Source of the DNA: SLLW01 sp964388615 | GTDB taxonomy: Bacteria > Bacteroidota > Rhodothermia > Balneolales > Natronogracilivirgulaceae | Assembly: GCA_964388615.1 (NCBI GenBank) | Contig: CAYMBG010000063.1 | Span: forward strand, 1 to 15,362 | DNA: 15,362 nucleotides | Direction of reading: 5' to 3' | In this document: positions 14,265 through 15,362 of the stretch, one piece after another | Layout of the letters: every line of letters starts with the position of its first letter | Position numbering within the stretch: position 1 is the stretch's first letter | The notes under the pieces: generated by a model | The model's database searches: none | Told to the model about the DNA's origin: nothing | What the model saw: only the letters and a program-made list of their open reading frames with translations | Program-made: the position numbers and the translations under genes

Positions 14265-15362
14265 TTAGTCCCCCATTAATGTCGCTGCCCATTTCTGAAG
14301 CTCTTTTCGCCGTATTTTGCCGAGTGACGTACGGGGAATGTAACTGACCTGGAAAATTTTTTTGGGAATTTGAGGAGGCAGAAGCTTTTGGTTAAGATGT
14401 TTCCTTATTTGGCTTTGCTCCAGTTCGGTAGAAGAGGTAACCAAGGCAACGAGTATCTGCCCCCACTCATCATCCGGGAGACCGGTTACTCCGGCATCGG
14501 AGATATTCTGAATTTCAAGCAGGGCCGACTCTACATTTATTACGCTGACATTTTCCCCGCCTGTAATAATGATATCGGTTCTTCGGTTTTCAATAAAAAG
14601 GTTGCCGTTTCGGTCTTTCCAGGCGTAATCACCTGTTTTGAACCAGGGTAGTGTTTGGTCATTAACGGAACAGAAACAGGAGTCGGTATACAGGTTGCCG
14701 GGTAAAAAACTTTTCAGGGAATCGGAAGGAGACAAATAGCCCGGGAAGACCTGAGGGCCTCTGACCCAAAGTTCTCCTGTTTCTTCAGGTGGTAACTCCA
14801 GGTTATTCGAGTCCTTTATCGATATCTCATGATCGGGGAAAGGCTGGCCTACCGAGTTCGGTGGACTTTCCCCTTTTATACTCTGGACCGATATTTGTCC
14901 GCAGGTTTCTGTCATCCCATAACTGTGTACAACCGGCCAATGATCCCTTCTTGCTTTGTCTATAAGCTCGGAGGGGGCGGGACCGCCACCAATCAAAATT
15001 TCCTCGAGATGATGCCGGGGACGTGATTTCTGCTTTTTAGCATATTCAACGACTCTTTTCAGCATCGTGGGTACCAGTGACAGGCGTTTTAGTGCAGTAT
15101 ACTTCTCCAAATCTCTGCACAAATCAACAGAATCAAAACGATTCCACAGAAAAATGCCGCAGCCATTAAGCAAAGCCCGGAAGATTATCGCCACCCCTCC
15201 GGCATGATACAAAGGAAGTGGATTGCCCCATAAATAGTCAGCTGACCTGTTGGAATTCACGAAGTGGCCGGTTTCCGATAGTCCGGCAGATTCATTGCCG
15301 GATGGAAATAGGTGGGTATGGCTCCGGAAAGCATTGTTAGCTGCGGCTATCATCTGTCTCCG
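14265..15362 (-). CDS. menE: o-succinylbenzoate-CoA ligase-like acyl-CoA synthetase, 5' end cut off by the window edge
   Basis: Reading minus from the right edge gives an open frame of 365 codons to the TAA at 14267-14265, with no stop upstream, so the N-terminal part (including the first AMP-binding motif) is outside the window. Adenylate-forming motifs seen in order are LIGGGPAPSEL, HSYGMTETCGQI, TGELWVRGP, WFKTGDYAWKDRNGNLFI, RRTDIIITGGENV and PRTSLGKIRRKEL, with the catalytic Lys in SLGKIRRK. The compact length and these motifs fit MenE, which activates o-succinylbenzoate for menaquinone synthesis. Other acyl-CoA ligases share the fold, so the name is probable rather than certain. It is convergent with purB. 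The other men genes would be expected to the right. Confidence 0.8.
   Translation of the reverse strand, partial: RRQMIAAANNAFRSHTHLFPSGNESAGLSETGHFVNSNRSADYLWGNPLPLYHAGGVAIIFRALLNGCGIFLWNRFDSVDLCRDLEKYTALKRLSLVPTMLKRVVEYAKKQKSRPRHHLEEILIGGGPAPSELIDKARRDHWPVVHSYGMTETCGQISVQSIKGESPPNSVGQPFPDHEISIKDSNNLELPPEETGELWVRGPQVFPGYLSPSDSLKSFLPGNLYTDSCFCSVNDQTLPWFKTGDYAWKDRNGNLFIENRRTDIIITGGENVSVINVESALLEIQNISDAGVTGLPDDEWGQILVALVTSSTELEQSQIRKHLNQKLLPPQIPKKIFQVSYIPRTSLGKIRRKELQKWAATLMGD

Overview
The window looks like ordinary chromosomal DNA of a mid-GC, Gram-negative, Bacteroidota-like bacterium. My best guess is the Balneolota/Rhodothermota group. The reasons are a DUF2795-type protein beside tatA, the ssb-gldE order shared with Bacteroidota, a lipoprotein and an 8-stranded outer-membrane barrel, menaquinone biosynthesis (menE), and mostly weak Shine-Dalgarno sequences. 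This placement is inference from gene content and needs a sequence search. No tRNA, rRNA, CRISPR array, insertion sequence or prophage gene was seen.

Layout. 1-242 (-) is the start of a small acidic DUF2795-like protein that runs off the left edge. 439-4307 (+) is a likely operon: tatA, gatA (TTG start), an M28/glutaminyl-cyclase-like lipoprotein and prmA. 4420-5022 (+) is an ECF-type sigma factor (GTG start), followed by a hairpin shared with the convergent barrel gene at 5121-5636 (-). An AT-rich divergent region full of inverted repeats separates that barrel from 5918-7051 (+), a membrane protein with a voltage-sensor-like module and no visible pore, which is followed by queG (7091-8125, TTG start). 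queG meets a Tat-exported alkaline phosphatase (8120-9568, -) tail to tail, with both stop codons inside one TCATGA palindrome. From 9794 the + strand carries htpX, ssb, a gldE/CorC-type CNNM-CBS protein and purB. The end of menE (14265-15362, -) enters from the right edge.

How the genes relate. Most are housekeeping genes: mischarged-tRNA amidation (gatA), ribosomal protein methylation (prmA), tRNA queuosine (queG), purine synthesis (purB), menaquinone (menE), replication and repair (ssb) and membrane proteolysis (htpX). Two pairings are informative. TatA is part of the Tat pathway that the twin-arginine signal on the phosphatase would use. The barrel protein and the voltage-sensor-like protein share a repeat-rich divergent promoter region.

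I found no clear new multi-gene system. The best candidate for something undescribed is the pore-less voltage-sensor-like protein at 5918-7051. Next are the repeat array in front of it, the 40-residue charged insertion in GatA, and the Asp-to-Gly change beside the phosphatase nucleophile.
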